DNA from: a virus
DNA: 26,955 nt
IMG/VR virus record: IMGVR_UViG_3300010430_000401
Coordinates: 1-26,955 of that record
Strand: one strand, 5' to 3'
Every line of letters starts with the position of its first letter. Within the stretch, counting starts at the first letter, position 1. This document shows positions 5,657-12,960 of this stretch, one piece after another. The translations under genes and the position numbers were made by a program. Below the pieces are notes generated by a model. It was not told the origin of the DNA. It made no database searches and worked only from the letters and a program-made list of their open reading frames with translations.

Positions 5657-6075
5657 TGCCGACGGATACTGAGAGGCTGGATTGGCTGGAAGAACACGCG
5701 AAAGGCTACGGAGTCGGTTGGATCTGGAGAGAATCGACGACAGGCAGAGGAACACGCCTGCACGAAACCTCACAAACAGACGCATATCGAACGCCTCGCG
5801 AAGCCATCGACGCCGCGATGAAGGGGGGAGTGATGCCGACCGAAGACGAGTTCGGACCTGTCGATCTGACAAACGAGGAGCCTGATCGGGTAATGCCGGA
5901 GCGAGATGTGCCTTGGGATAGCCTGACATGGCTTTCAAGTATTGCAGGTTCGCATCCACAGTTTGCATCGGGTGCTAACAAGACCGCCGACGAGATCCGC
6001 CGCCTGCGCGAGCAACTCACCGCCGCCGAAGCGGAGCGGGACAGGGATAACTGCGCCGCCCTCGCCGAGAATTGA
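5656..6075 (+). CDS. Hypothetical protein, apparent fusion of two small genes
   Basis: The 139-residue frame starts at ATG 5656 (TGATG, GGAGGAG). Residues 1-58 (MPTDTERLDWLEEHAKGY... TPREAIDAAM) look like a complete small phage domain. At 5822-5827 a run of six G is followed by AGTGATGCC. This recreates the Shine-Dalgarno plus TGATG junction seen at 5450 and 5656, but one base out of frame. With five G the first part would stop (KGE*) and a second gene would start at ATG 5833 (MPTEDEFGPVDL...). The second half ends in a helix with Leu/Arg heptads (about residues 112-131). It may be a true fusion, a sequencing slip, or a recoding site. Confidence 0.6.
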   Translation: MPTDTERLDWLEEHAKGYGVGWIWRESTTGRGTRLHETSQTDAYRTPREAIDAAMKGGVMPTEDEFGPVDLTNEEPDRVMPERDVPWDSLTWLSSIAGSHPQFASGANKTADEIRRLREQLTAAEAERDRDNCAALAEN

Positions 6076-6076
6076 G

Positions 6077-6391
6077 ATGGAGCGCTGGAAGCCAACCCCA
6101 GAAGAATCGAAACGTCTTTGCTTCGGTGTCGTATTGCAGGCAATCCACGATCTCTTCAAGGCGCCCAGCAAAATCACGCGCGACCCCAGAGAGCGAATCC
6201 GTTACGAACGGCGCCGGCGAGCTCGGGAAGTAGAGTCAAACCGAAGAACCGCTCGAGAGTTCTTCTTCGATCCAGACTCTCCGTTCGAATGGATGTGCGA
6301 AGGGCTCGAGGTGAACGTGGATTTGGCAAGGGAAGCTCTGCGAGAAGAGATTCGAGCGGGCCGCGTGATCCACGGCTATCTACGCTACTGA
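6077..6391 (+). CDS. Small helical hypothetical protein, end of operon
   Basis: ATG 6077 follows the upstream stop by one base and gives 104 residues. The second half (DPDSPFEWMCEGLEVNVDLAREALREEI) resembles a recurrent phage motif in which an F-W-C-E-x-L-x-V/L-D helix precedes a short DNA-binding-like helix. Arg-rich stretches (RYERRRRAREVESNRRTAREFF) suggest nucleic-acid contact. No firm family is assigned. It is the last gene before the terminator hairpin. Confidence 0.6.
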   Translation: MERWKPTPEESKRLCFGVVLQAIHDLFKAPSKITRDPRERIRYERRRRAREVESNRRTAREFFFDPDSPFEWMCEGLEVNVDLAREALREEIRAGRVIHGYLRY

Positions 6392-6535
6392 AGCGCAGCC
6401 CGGACCCCATGGCCCCCTGGGGGTGAGAGGATCTCGATTTCCGCTTGCTTTTCGCTTTGATCTGTGCTCCACTTTTCGTTGCTACGATTTTCCTGTTGTA
6501 GATGAACACCAGGCCGTCTCGTCAACGGCCACCGC

Positions 6536-6558
6536 CGGCCCGGGTCAATCCCGGGCCG
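6536..6558 (+). terminator. Hairpin terminator after the P1 operon
   Basis: CGGCCCGGG and CCCGGGCCG form a perfect 9-bp stem with a 5-base loop, followed by TCGTGTTT. The U-run is modest, so termination may be partial. The position, between the end of one operon and the second promoter, fits. Confidence 0.65.
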
Positions 6559-6572
6559 TCGTGTTTCCGGGG

Positions 6573-6600
6573 TTGCGGTCCGAGCGTCAACCGGTAGATT
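6573..6600 (+). promoter_or_regulatory. Rightward promoter P2 (shared motif copy 2)
   Basis: TTGCGG (6573-6578) and TAGATT (6595-6600) are spaced by 16 bases. The whole block, including spacer GTCAACCGG, repeats P1. The -10 ends only 7 bases before the ATG at 6608 and no Shine-Dalgarno is present, so the message should be leaderless or nearly so. The 181 bases between the last gene and P2 (6392-6572) hold an AT-richer stretch and the terminator; I see no gene there. Confidence 0.55.
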
Positions 6601-6607
6601 CCAGGCC

Positions 6608-6832
6608 ATGGGACTCACCGAGAACGACCTGGATAACTTCTTCCGCTACCACCCTCCCCAAGACGATCAGATCGGCAAGTACGAGACGCTCCGGGCCGCC
6701 GCGCATGACTTCGCAATCGCGATTCTCGCGTTGACGCCAGCCTGCGCCGATCAGACCGCCGCGATCCGCAAGGTTCGCGAAGCCGTGATGACGGCGAATG
6801 CCGCAATCGCCTGCGAGGAACCCGATGATTGA
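6608..6832 (+). CDS. acb2: Acb2-family anti-CBASS cyclic-nucleotide sponge
   Basis: The 74-residue protein shows the signature of Acb2: F-R-YHPP (residues 12-17), DQIGKYETLR (20-29), a helical middle with P and C before a conserved AIRKVREAVMTANAAIA. Acb2 proteins form hexamers that bind cyclic di- and trinucleotides made by CBASS cyclases, so the effector is not activated. Family recognition is from memory of these motifs, not a search. It is the first gene after P2, which would give early, strong expression without a ribosome-binding site. The start is fixed by the -10/ATG geometry. Confidence 0.85.
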   Translation: MGLTENDLDNFFRYHPPQDDQIGKYETLRAAAHDFAIAILALTPACADQTAAIRKVREAVMTANAAIACEEPDD

Positions 6833-7142
6833 GAAACCCGAGTTCGAGGTCTCCAGTGATGGCAGCGGCGACGGCCACAACCTCGAGCCCGCCGCGCTCG
6901 ATCCCAGCGGCGACGTTCCGGATCCGACTCCGGTCGACGGGCGATGCGAGCAAACTGTCCGGCGCCTGGGCGTCTACCACTTCCCGGATGATGACGACGA
7001 CATTCTCGCCCCGAGCCTCATGGCGGCTATTACGGTCTGGCGCGAGTACCACGGTTTCAATCCCGACATCGATCCGTGCCGCGTCGAGGTTCACAGCGAT
7101 CCCGACGATCTGATTCAAGCTGGCGACCGGGAGGAGACGTAA
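6825..7142 (+). CDS. Acidic hypothetical protein between acb2 and the RyR-like gene
   Basis: ATG 6825 overlaps acb2 by 8 bases; a GAGGA lies upstream. The 105-residue protein is very acidic (a DDDDD run near residue 55 and several D/E clusters), with a disordered N-terminus of about 40 residues. A small C-terminal domain containing MAAITVWREYHGFNP and CRVEVHSDPDDLI follows. I do not recognise a family. Its place between two genes linked to nucleotide signalling makes it a candidate accessory anti-defence protein, which is inference from neighbourhood only. Confidence 0.6.
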   Translation: MIEKPEFEVSSDGSGDGHNLEPAALDPSGDVPDPTPVDGRCEQTVRRLGVYHFPDDDDDILAPSLMAAITVWREYHGFNPDIDPCRVEVHSDPDDLIQAGDREET

Positions 7143-7648
7143 TGGCGACGCTCAGGATTCTCGGCCCCCTCCAGATCGCCCGCATCGCCCACGAGGCGAA
7201 CCGCGTCTACTGCCAGATGACGGGCTCGAAGAGCCGCCAGAAATGGGAGAAGCTGAGCGCCGACGACCATCACTTCCTCGCCGATGGCGTTACCTGGGTC
7301 ATGGAGAATCTCGACTGCACCCCGGAAGAAGTTCACAACCAATGGGTGAAATCGATGCTCGCCGCCGGCTGGACACACGGCGGCGTTGTAGATCGGATTG
7401 TCAGGACCCATACCAATTTGAGGCCGTTCGATCAGTTGATCGAGCGAGAGCAGCTCAAAGACCATCTCTATCTCGGGGTGGTCAAGGCGATGTTGTTCCC
7501 CCTGCGCCAAGCTCTGAATACACAACAAGAGCCCCCCAGCCCCTCAGACGGGCAAGGGTCGAGTCATGGGGTCGCCGACGTTCCGGACGATGTCGGCGGA
7601 GAGAACGCTCCCTCGCGTCCGGGACCCGGGGGGCGCCAAAAGGAGTAA
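7142..7648 (+). CDS. RyR-domain-like protein
   Basis: ATG 7142 shares a base with the upstream stop (TAATG). The 168-residue product has IARIAHEANRVYCQM (residues 11-25), WEKLSADDHH, a HNQWV segment, and then THTNLRPFDQLIEREQLKDH (about 100-119) ending in VVKAMLF. This is the layout of the RyR (ryanodine-receptor repeat-like) domain found in many phage proteins: HEANR-Y, a helical middle, and a P-x-DxL-x-EQ-x-KD motif. The final 45 residues are Pro/Gly/Ser-rich and disordered. RyR-like folds have been linked to nucleotide-ligand binding in defence systems; an anti-defence role here is inference. Confidence 0.7.
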   Translation: MATLRILGPLQIARIAHEANRVYCQMTGSKSRQKWEKLSADDHHFLADGVTWVMENLDCTPEEVHNQWVKSMLAAGWTHGGVVDRIVRTHTNLRPFDQLIEREQLKDHLYLGVVKAMLFPLRQALNTQQEPPSPSDGQGSSHGVADVPDDVGGENAPSRPGPGGRQKE

Positions 7649-7650
7649 AG

Positions 7651-7923
7651 ATGGCGGCACGGAAGAAGAAGAAGACAGGCGGCGGACCGGCTCACAAGAA
7701 AGCCGTGAAGATGCCCGTGATTCAGCACGGAAAAGCCAGCGCTGGAGGGCCCGGGTCCGAGTATTACACCCGGAAGATGAAGCAGAATGGACCGAAAGCA
7801 CCTACACGCCCCGCGAAGCGCGACGTCACGCAAAGCGTCATGGGCAGCAAGCACACGCGGGAGCAGATGAAACAAGTCGACCCTCCGCGTTCGAGGAAGA
7901 AGACGTCGAAGAAGAAGCGATAA
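7651..7923 (+). CDS. Lys-rich small basic protein
   Basis: ATG 7651 follows AAAAGGAG and gives 90 residues. The composition is strongly basic: AARKKKKTGGG at the N-terminus and KKTSKKKR at the C-terminus, with many Gly, Lys and Ser between. No globular domain is apparent. Such proteins usually bind DNA or RNA or sit with packaged DNA. It is followed by an 18-residue peptide with the same kind of ending, suggesting related functions. A longer frame reads in from 7243 but overlaps the RyR-like gene, so I reject it. Confidence 0.65.
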   Translation: MAARKKKKTGGGPAHKKAVKMPVIQHGKASAGGPGSEYYTRKMKQNGPKAPTRPAKRDVTQSVMGSKHTREQMKQVDPPRSRKKTSKKKR

Positions 7924-7936
7924 GGGGACGTTGATT

Positions 7937-7993
7937 ATGCCTTGTAACACAGGCAAGACAAAGAAAAAGAAGAAGCCGCGCAAGAAGCGATAG
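7937..7993 (+). CDS. 18-residue polylysine peptide
   Basis: The short frame MPCNTGKTKKKKKPRKKR starts at ATG 7937 with AGGGGA upstream and stops at 7991-7993, two bases before the endolysin start. It fills the gap between two genes and shares a polybasic KKR terminus with its neighbour. Peptides this small are hard to prove from sequence, so this is a plausible rather than certain gene. Confidence 0.45.
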   Translation: MPCNTGKTKKKKKPRKKR

Positions 7994-7994
7994 G

Positions 7995-8453
7995 ATGAGC
8001 GCGCTTATCCAGTATCCGCACTACGCGGAGATCGCCTTCCGTGAGTTGATGCTCGGCGTTCGCGAGCTTCCGGATCCCGGCGAGAATCCTCGAATCCTCG
8101 ATTACTTCCACTATTCAGGGCTGGAACCCTTCAGGGGCGACGAGACCGACTGGTGCGCCGCTGGTATGAATTTCTGCTTGGCGATGGACGGAATCACCGG
8201 CACCAACGCCGCCAACGCGCGCAGCTTCCAGAACTGGGGTGTCGAGGTCGAGATGCGGCTGGGCGCCATCGTGCCGCTCTGGAGGATCTCGCCGGAGGAT
8301 TGGCGCGGACACGTCGGGATCTGCGTGGGCTTCGACCCCAGCTACGTCGAGCTCCTAGCTGGAAACCACGGGAAAAGCTGGAGCATGAAGCGGTTCAAGC
8401 GCGAGCGAGTCCTGGGCGTGCGATGGGCAACGCTCGATATGCGGTTCACGTGA
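7995..8453 (+). CDS. Endolysin, TIGR02594/CHAP-like cysteine peptidase
   Basis: The 152-residue protein contains DETDWCAAGMNF (C54), a GTNAANARSFQNWG segment, GHVGIC (H106) and LLAGNHGKSW (N124), followed by RVLGVRW. This is the Cys-His-Asn arrangement of TIGR02594-type and CHAP/NlpC-like peptidoglycan hydrolases. The length is normal for a single-domain endolysin. It has no signal peptide, so it would need a holin or other exit route; the next gene encodes a membrane protein. Cell-wall cleavage is family knowledge; which bond it cuts is unknown. Confidence 0.8.
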   Translation: MSALIQYPHYAEIAFRELMLGVRELPDPGENPRILDYFHYSGLEPFRGDETDWCAAGMNFCLAMDGITGTNAANARSFQNWGVEVEMRLGAIVPLWRISPEDWRGHVGICVGFDPSYVELLAGNHGKSWSMKRFKRERVLGVRWATLDMRFT

Positions 8454-8797
8454 CCGATCCGCTTCTCGTCCGGATCATGCTTGGCCTACTCATCGCCTCG
8501 ATCGGAGCTCTTCTACGCATCGCCGCGCTCCACCATCTCCGCGAAGCTGATCTCACGGACGACCAATTTTTCCACGGTCTCCCGCCCGACCGGTACACCG
8601 CCCAGGGCCCCTACGCCTGGATGGACCACCCCGCCTACGTGGGGAGCTTGCTGATCTTCGGGGGAGGTGGAATCCTCTTCCTGGGATGGGGCGGATTCAT
8701 CATCATTCTCGCGGCCTGGCCTTTCTATGAGGACCGGATCCGTTGGGAGAATAGGGTGCGCCGTACTGCGCGGGAGCGAGGGGTAGATGGGGCATGA
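8450..8797 (+). CDS. ICMT-like membrane protein in the lysis slot
   Basis: GTG 8450 overlaps the endolysin stop as GTGA, giving 115 residues; ATG 8423 would add nine. An N-terminal hydrophobic segment (about residues 4-26) and a second hydrophobic region (about 63-92) flank YTAQGPYAWMDHPAYVGSL. This matches the GPYR-x2-RHPxYxG core of isoprenylcysteine carboxyl methyltransferase-like (ICMT) membrane proteins, with D in place of R. A charged C-terminus (YEDRIRWENRVRRT) follows as in that family. It may act as a holin by position or as a real methyltransferase; sequence alone does not decide. Confidence 0.6.
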   Translation: MTDPLLVRIMLGLLIASIGALLRIAALHHLREADLTDDQFFHGLPPDRYTAQGPYAWMDHPAYVGSLLIFGGGGILFLGWGGFIIILAAWPFYEDRIRWENRVRRTARERGVDGA

Positions 8798-9263
8798 GAC
8801 CGGACTCCCGCACGCCGGCGCGGTAGGACTCCGGAAGCCGCTCAACGCCGAGATCGAGACCGCCCCGGTAGGCGAGGACACCGGACACCTCACCGACGAC
8901 CAGATTCTCGCCGCCCTGGAGAAGAACCAACTCTCCGAAGTCCGCCAGCTCGCCCGCACCCATACGGATCTCGCGATCAGGACGCTGGCGAAAATCTGTC
9001 GCAGCACCAAGCACGCCGCCGCGCCGCGCGTGACAGCCGCTCGCGCTCTCCTCGAGTGGGCTCACGGCAAGCCCGCGCAACAGGTCGGAACGCGGGTCCC
9101 TGGATCTGGTGACTCGAAGATGAAGGTAATCATCTTGAAGCTCTCGGACGGCTCGACCGAGGAGCTCCAGGAAGTCGACGTCACCCCGGGCGCTCCGCCG
9201 ATCGAAGAGCAACTCGAACGGAGCAAGGTCCCCGGCGTCCAGATCCTGGAGATTTCAGAATGA
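8787..9263 (+). CDS. terS: Probable terminase small subunit
   Basis: ATG 8787 (AGGGG upstream) gives 158 residues, ending with an ATGA overlap into the large terminase. The middle (EVRQLARTHTDLAIRTLAKICRSTKHAAAPRVTAARALLEWAHGKPAQQ, about residues 51-99) is the helical repeat pattern seen in many phage small terminase or DNA-recognition subunits: AIxTLAxI..ApaaARVaAAraLLewahGKP. The C-terminal part is a short beta/loop region. The position directly before the large terminase supports the call; the family match is by pattern. Confidence 0.7.
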   Translation: MGHETGLPHAGAVGLRKPLNAEIETAPVGEDTGHLTDDQILAALEKNQLSEVRQLARTHTDLAIRTLAKICRSTKHAAAPRVTAARALLEWAHGKPAQQVGTRVPGSGDSKMKVIILKLSDGSTEELQEVDVTPGAPPIEEQLERSKVPGVQILEISE

Positions 9264-10636
9264 GCCCGATTCCTGGCTTCCATAAAGACGACCCGGACGA
9301 TCCGCACCTTGATCGTAAGAACTTCGGCCAAGTCGGCGAGACGACGATCGCGATCCCGCACAAGTGGCTCCCGCGCGACTACCAGAAAGCGGCATGGTTC
9401 GCGCTGGAGAGCGGGATCAAGCGGCTGGATCTCGTCTGGCACCGGCGCGCGGGCAAAGACATCTTCTCGATCAATTACTGCGCGACGCAAGCGTTCCAGC
9501 GCCCCGGCGTCTACTGGCACATCCTCCCGACCTACCGGCAGGGCCGAAAGATCGTCTGGGAGGGCGTGACCCGGGACGGCCGCCCCTTCCTGGATCACTT
9601 CCCCGAGGAGCTCGTGGTCCGAAAGCGGGACGACGAGATGAGCCTCTGGCTTGAGGGCGGGTCGCTGTATCAGGTCATCGGCGCCGACGATCCGGACCGC
9701 CTGGTGGGCGCCAACCCGTTCGGCGTGATCTTCTCGGAGTTCTCGCTCATCGACCCGCGCGTCTGGGAATTGCTCCGCCCGATCCTCGCGGAAAATGGGG
9801 GCTGGGCCGTCTTCATCTATACCCCGCGAGGTTACAACCACGCTCACAAGCTCCACCGGATGGCGATGAAATCGGACTGGTGGTTTTCCCAGGTACTCAC
9901 GGTAGACGACACCAAGGCCGTCTCGGATCTGGCGATCCATCAGCAGCGTGAAGAGGGGATGCCCGAAGAGCTGATCCAGCAGGAATTTTTTTGCTCTTTC
10001 GAGGCCCCGCTCGTCGGCTCCTACTACGGGAAGGAGATCGAGCTGGCCGCCAAGGAAGGCCGGATCGGGAAGATTCCGCACGAGTCGGCCCTTCCGGTGG
10101 ACACCTTCTGGGACCTCGGGATGCGAGACGCCACGGCCATCTGGTTCCACCAGCGCGTAGCCCGCGAGCATCGGCTCATCGATTTCGAGTACCGGAGCGG
10201 CGTCGGGCTCTCCGAGTACGCCAAGATATTGCGTGAAAAGCCCTACGTTTACGGTGAGCACCTCGTTCCACACGACGCCTCGGTCCAGGAGCTCGGGACC
10301 GGTGTCTCGCGCGTGGAGACAGCCGCTTCGCTCGGGATTCCGATGCGGATCATCCGCAAACTCGATCTCATGGATGGCATTAACGCGACCCGGATGTTTC
10401 TCCGTAAGTGCTGGATCGATGAAGAGAAATGCGATTATGGACTCCAGGCCCTCCGCCAGTACACGAAGGAAGACACGGGTGAGCGCGACCTCAACAACCA
10501 GATCGTCTACCGAGATAAGCCAAGGCACGACTGGGCGAGCCACCCGGCGGATGCGCTCCGGACCGGCGCCGTGGGCTGGGTCGAGCCCTGGGAGGAGCAC
10601 GAGGGCCCGCTGGCACCCGAGACGGGCATCGTATGA
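9260..10636 (+). CDS. terL: Terminase large subunit (ATPase/nuclease)
   Basis: This 458-residue protein has a Walker-A-like WHRRAGKD (60-67), Walker B GVIFSEF (155-161) and a coupling motif YTPRG (187-191). The C-terminal RNase-H-like nuclease starts at FWDLGMRDATAIW (D286), with HDASVQELG (D339) and a final HPADALRTG (D431). These are the parts of a headful-type packaging motor that cuts concatemeric DNA and pumps it through the portal. Length and motif order are normal. ATG 9260 is coupled to the small subunit (ATGA). Confidence 0.93.
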   Translation: MSPIPGFHKDDPDDPHLDRKNFGQVGETTIAIPHKWLPRDYQKAAWFALESGIKRLDLVWHRRAGKDIFSINYCATQAFQRPGVYWHILPTYRQGRKIVWEGVTRDGRPFLDHFPEELVVRKRDDEMSLWLEGGSLYQVIGADDPDRLVGANPFGVIFSEFSLIDPRVWELLRPILAENGGWAVFIYTPRGYNHAHKLHRMAMKSDWWFSQVLTVDDTKAVSDLAIHQQREEGMPEELIQQEFFCSFEAPLVGSYYGKEIELAAKEGRIGKIPHESALPVDTFWDLGMRDATAIWFHQRVAREHRLIDFEYRSGVGLSEYAKILREKPYVYGEHLVPHDASVQELGTGVSRVETAASLGIPMRIIRKLDLMDGINATRMFLRKCWIDEEKCDYGLQALRQYTKEDTGERDLNNQIVYRDKPRHDWASHPADALRTGAVGWVEPWEEHEGPLAPETGIV

Positions 10637-10836
10637 GTCTCCGCCTTGAGACAAAGATGGCCGCCCTGGAGAGCCGCGCGGACGCTCAAGACGCAGAGAT
10701 CAAGGAGCTTCGAAGGCTCCTAGAGGCCCTCTCCGAGCCCGAGCTGAATGTGATCGTGCCGGCGTTCCCGAAAATTCTCCGCAAGATGGGCTATAAACCA
10801 CCAGACGACGGGTCTCCAGAGGCCCACCATGCCTGA
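10633..10836 (+). CDS. Small coiled-coil protein between terminase and portal
   Basis: ATG 10633 overlaps the terminase stop (ATGA) and gives 67 residues. Residues about 7-33 (KMAALESRADAQDAEIKELRRLLEALSE) form a clear heptad coiled coil. The rest is a short tail. It overlaps the portal start by 8 bases. No family is recognised; a structural or assembly accessory role is plausible from position. Confidence 0.65.
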   Translation: MSLRLETKMAALESRADAQDAEIKELRRLLEALSEPELNVIVPAFPKILRKMGYKPPDDGSPEAHHA

Positions 10837-12952
10837 TGTCGAGCCTGCTACCGAAGAGCAGATCTACCAAAGCCGACCGATCGAGCCCCTGTCACCGGAG
10901 CAGGTGAAAGGGATCGTTGAGTACGAGATCTCGGACGCCATCGGTGGTCTGGGCGAAGGATCCAGCATCTCCGAGCAGCGCCGTCTTGCTCTCCGGTACT
11001 ACTACGGACGGCCCTTCGGAAACGAGATCGAGGGCCGCTCCCAGGTCATCCTGACGGACGTCGCCGACACGATCGAGTGGATCATGCCGACGTTGATGCG
11101 GATGCTCTGCCCGAACGGGAAGCGCGTCGCGAGGCTGACCCCCACGCGCTCCGGAGATCAGGCGAAGCAATCGGCCAAGGTCGCAACGGCCGGCGTGAAC
11201 CACATCATCATGAAGGAGAACAACGGCTTTTCTCTCCTCCACGACTGGTTCAAGACGGCACTCCTGGAAAAAAACGGCTTCCTGAAGACCTACTACGAGG
11301 AGAAGCTGGAGCCGAACCGCACCGCCTATCGCGGGCTCGACGAGATGGAGCTCGCGGTACTCCTGGAGGATGAGGGCCTACAGGTCGTCAGCTATGACGA
11401 GCGCGTGGAGCCCGTGAACGGAGTTCCGACGGTCTTCTTCGATGTCGTCGTTCAGAACCGCAGTATCCGTGGGCAGATCAAGGTGGAGGGCGTTCCTCCG
11501 GAAGAGTTCCTGATCGCTCGACGCTCGATCAAGCTCGACGACGAAACGGCTTTCTGCGCGCATCACAAGAAGATGACCGTCAGCGACCTTCTAGCCCTCG
11601 GCTTCGATCGCGATCTTGTGCTCCAGACGCCGACGGATGACACGCCGGAGTTCACGCTCTCCAGACAAGAGCGGTTCGATGAAGAAGAGACGTTCCCGAT
11701 CGGCAGCGGGGACCGCGCGGATCCGGCTTCCCGCGAGATCTGGGTTACGGAGTGCTACGCCCGGATCGACGAGGATGGAGACGGCTACTCCGAGCTGCGG
11801 AAGGTTACGGTCGTTGGTCAGACAGCGTCCGTCATGCTCGGGGACGAAGAGATCAACCACAACCCGTTCTCCTCGATCACCCCGGTCCCGATGCCGTTCA
11901 AGTTCATCGGCCAGTCGCTCGCGGATCTCGTGATGGATCTCCAAAAGATCCGCTCGGTTCTGCTCCGCGCGATGATGGACAACCTCTTCCTCCACAACAA
12001 TCCTCGAACCGAGGTCGTCGAGGGGCAGGTCAACATCGACGATCTGCTCACCAGCCGGCCCGGAAACATCGTCCGCGTTCGTGCGCCGAATATGATGCGC
12101 GAGGTCGAGACGCCGGCGTTTTCGCCGATGGCCATGGGGATGATGGAGTTCCTGGAGGGCGTTCGGGAGAACCGAACGGGGATCACCCGCTACAACCAGG
12201 GCATGGATGCCGAGAGCCTCAACCAGACCGCCTCTGGGATCACGCAGATCATGACCGCGGCAGCCGCCCGGGTTGAGCTGATCGCCCGGATATTTGCGCA
12301 GACCGGCATGAGGGACGTCGTCAAGCAGGTCTATCGCTGCATGAAGGAGAGCCCGATCCGACCCTTCGAGGTTCAGCTCGACGATGGCGCCTGGCTGATG
12401 GTTGACCCGAACGTCTTCGTCGAGGACTTTGATGTCGAGATCGTGACTGGTCTTGGCGTCGGCGCAGCCACCGAGAGGATCCAACACATCCAGATGCTCC
12501 TTGAGCTTCAGGCGCAAGTCGTTGATCGCGGGTACGGGGACTACCTCGTCAACGCCGAGAACATCTACAATTCAACCGAAGAGCTGACCGATGCGATGGG
12601 CTTCGAGATGCCGAATCAATTCTTCACCAATCCGAGAGGACAGAAGCCTCCGGAGCCGCGCCCGGATCCGCGCGTCGTCGTGCAGAATCTTCGCAACCAA
12701 GCCGACACACAGAAGCTCGAGGTGACGAAGATCAGCGCCGAAGTGGATGCAAACAAGGAAGCGGCTCTGGTGGAGCACCGCGCGGCGGATCTCGCGCAGG
12801 AATACGAGCTTGAGATGCACCGGATCAAGGTGGATTCGGAGACGCGGATCGAAATCGCAAAGATCCAAGCAGATGCGAGCCTCCAGGTCGCCGCTTCGCA
12901 AGCAGCGGATCGGGACGCCAAAAAGGCGAACGGCAAAGACGCTACAGCGTGA
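10829..12952 (+). CDS. Portal protein
   Basis: This 707-residue protein has the expected place and size of a podovirus portal, the dodecameric ring through which DNA enters the capsid. Recognisable stretches include YYYGRPFGNEIEGRSQVILTDVADTIEWIMP near residues 57-88, and LNQTASGITQIMTAAAARVELIARIFAQTGM around 465-495, typical of portal clip/stem helices. From about residue 594 the tail is Pro-rich and then strongly helical and charged, likely a barrel or capsid-interior extension. It starts at ATG 10829 inside the end of the preceding gene. Confidence 0.88.
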   Translation: MPDVEPATEEQIYQSRPIEPLSPEQVKGIVEYEISDAIGGLGEGSSISEQRRLALRYYYGRPFGNEIEGRSQVILTDVADTIEWIMPTLMRMLCPNGKRVARLTPTRSGDQAKQSAKVATAGVNHIIMKENNGFSLLHDWFKTALLEKNGFLKTYYEEKLEPNRTAYRGLDEMELAVLLEDEGLQVVSYDERVEPVNGVPTVFFDVVVQNRSIRGQIKVEGVPPEEFLIARRSIKLDDETAFCAHHKKMTVSDLLALGFDRDLVLQTPTDDTPEFTLSRQERFDEEETFPIGSGDRADPASREIWVTECYARIDEDGDGYSELRKVTVVGQTASVMLGDEEINHNPFSSITPVPMPFKFIGQSLADLVMDLQKIRSVLLRAMMDNLFLHNNPRTEVVEGQVNIDDLLTSRPGNIVRVRAPNMMREVETPAFSPMAMGMMEFLEGVRENRTGITRYNQGMDAESLNQTASGITQIMTAAAARVELIARIFAQTGMRDVVKQVYRCMKESPIRPFEVQLDDGAWLMVDPNVFVEDFDVEIVTGLGVGAATERIQHIQMLLELQAQVVDRGYGDYLVNAENIYNSTEELTDAMGFEMPNQFFTNPRGQKPPEPRPDPRVVVQNLRNQADTQKLEVTKISAEVDANKEAALVEHRAADLAQEYELEMHRIKVDSETRIEIAKIQADASLQVAASQAADRDAKKANGKDATA

Positions 12953-12960
12953 GGTGATAG

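Noticed and set aside
8443-8455. Second CACGTG-centred palindrome resembling parS
   Set aside because: Only 11 of 16 positions match parS and it lies in the coding overlap of endolysin and membrane-protein genes.
9062-10654. 530-codon open frame on the minus strand opposite the large terminase
   Set aside because: It is a GC-rich antisense shadow; the plus strand has all terminase motifs, good starts and coupling.
11591-12517. Long minus-strand frame opposite the portal gene
   Set aside because: Antisense shadow of the portal coding sequence; composition is Asp/His/Leu-biased with no family features.
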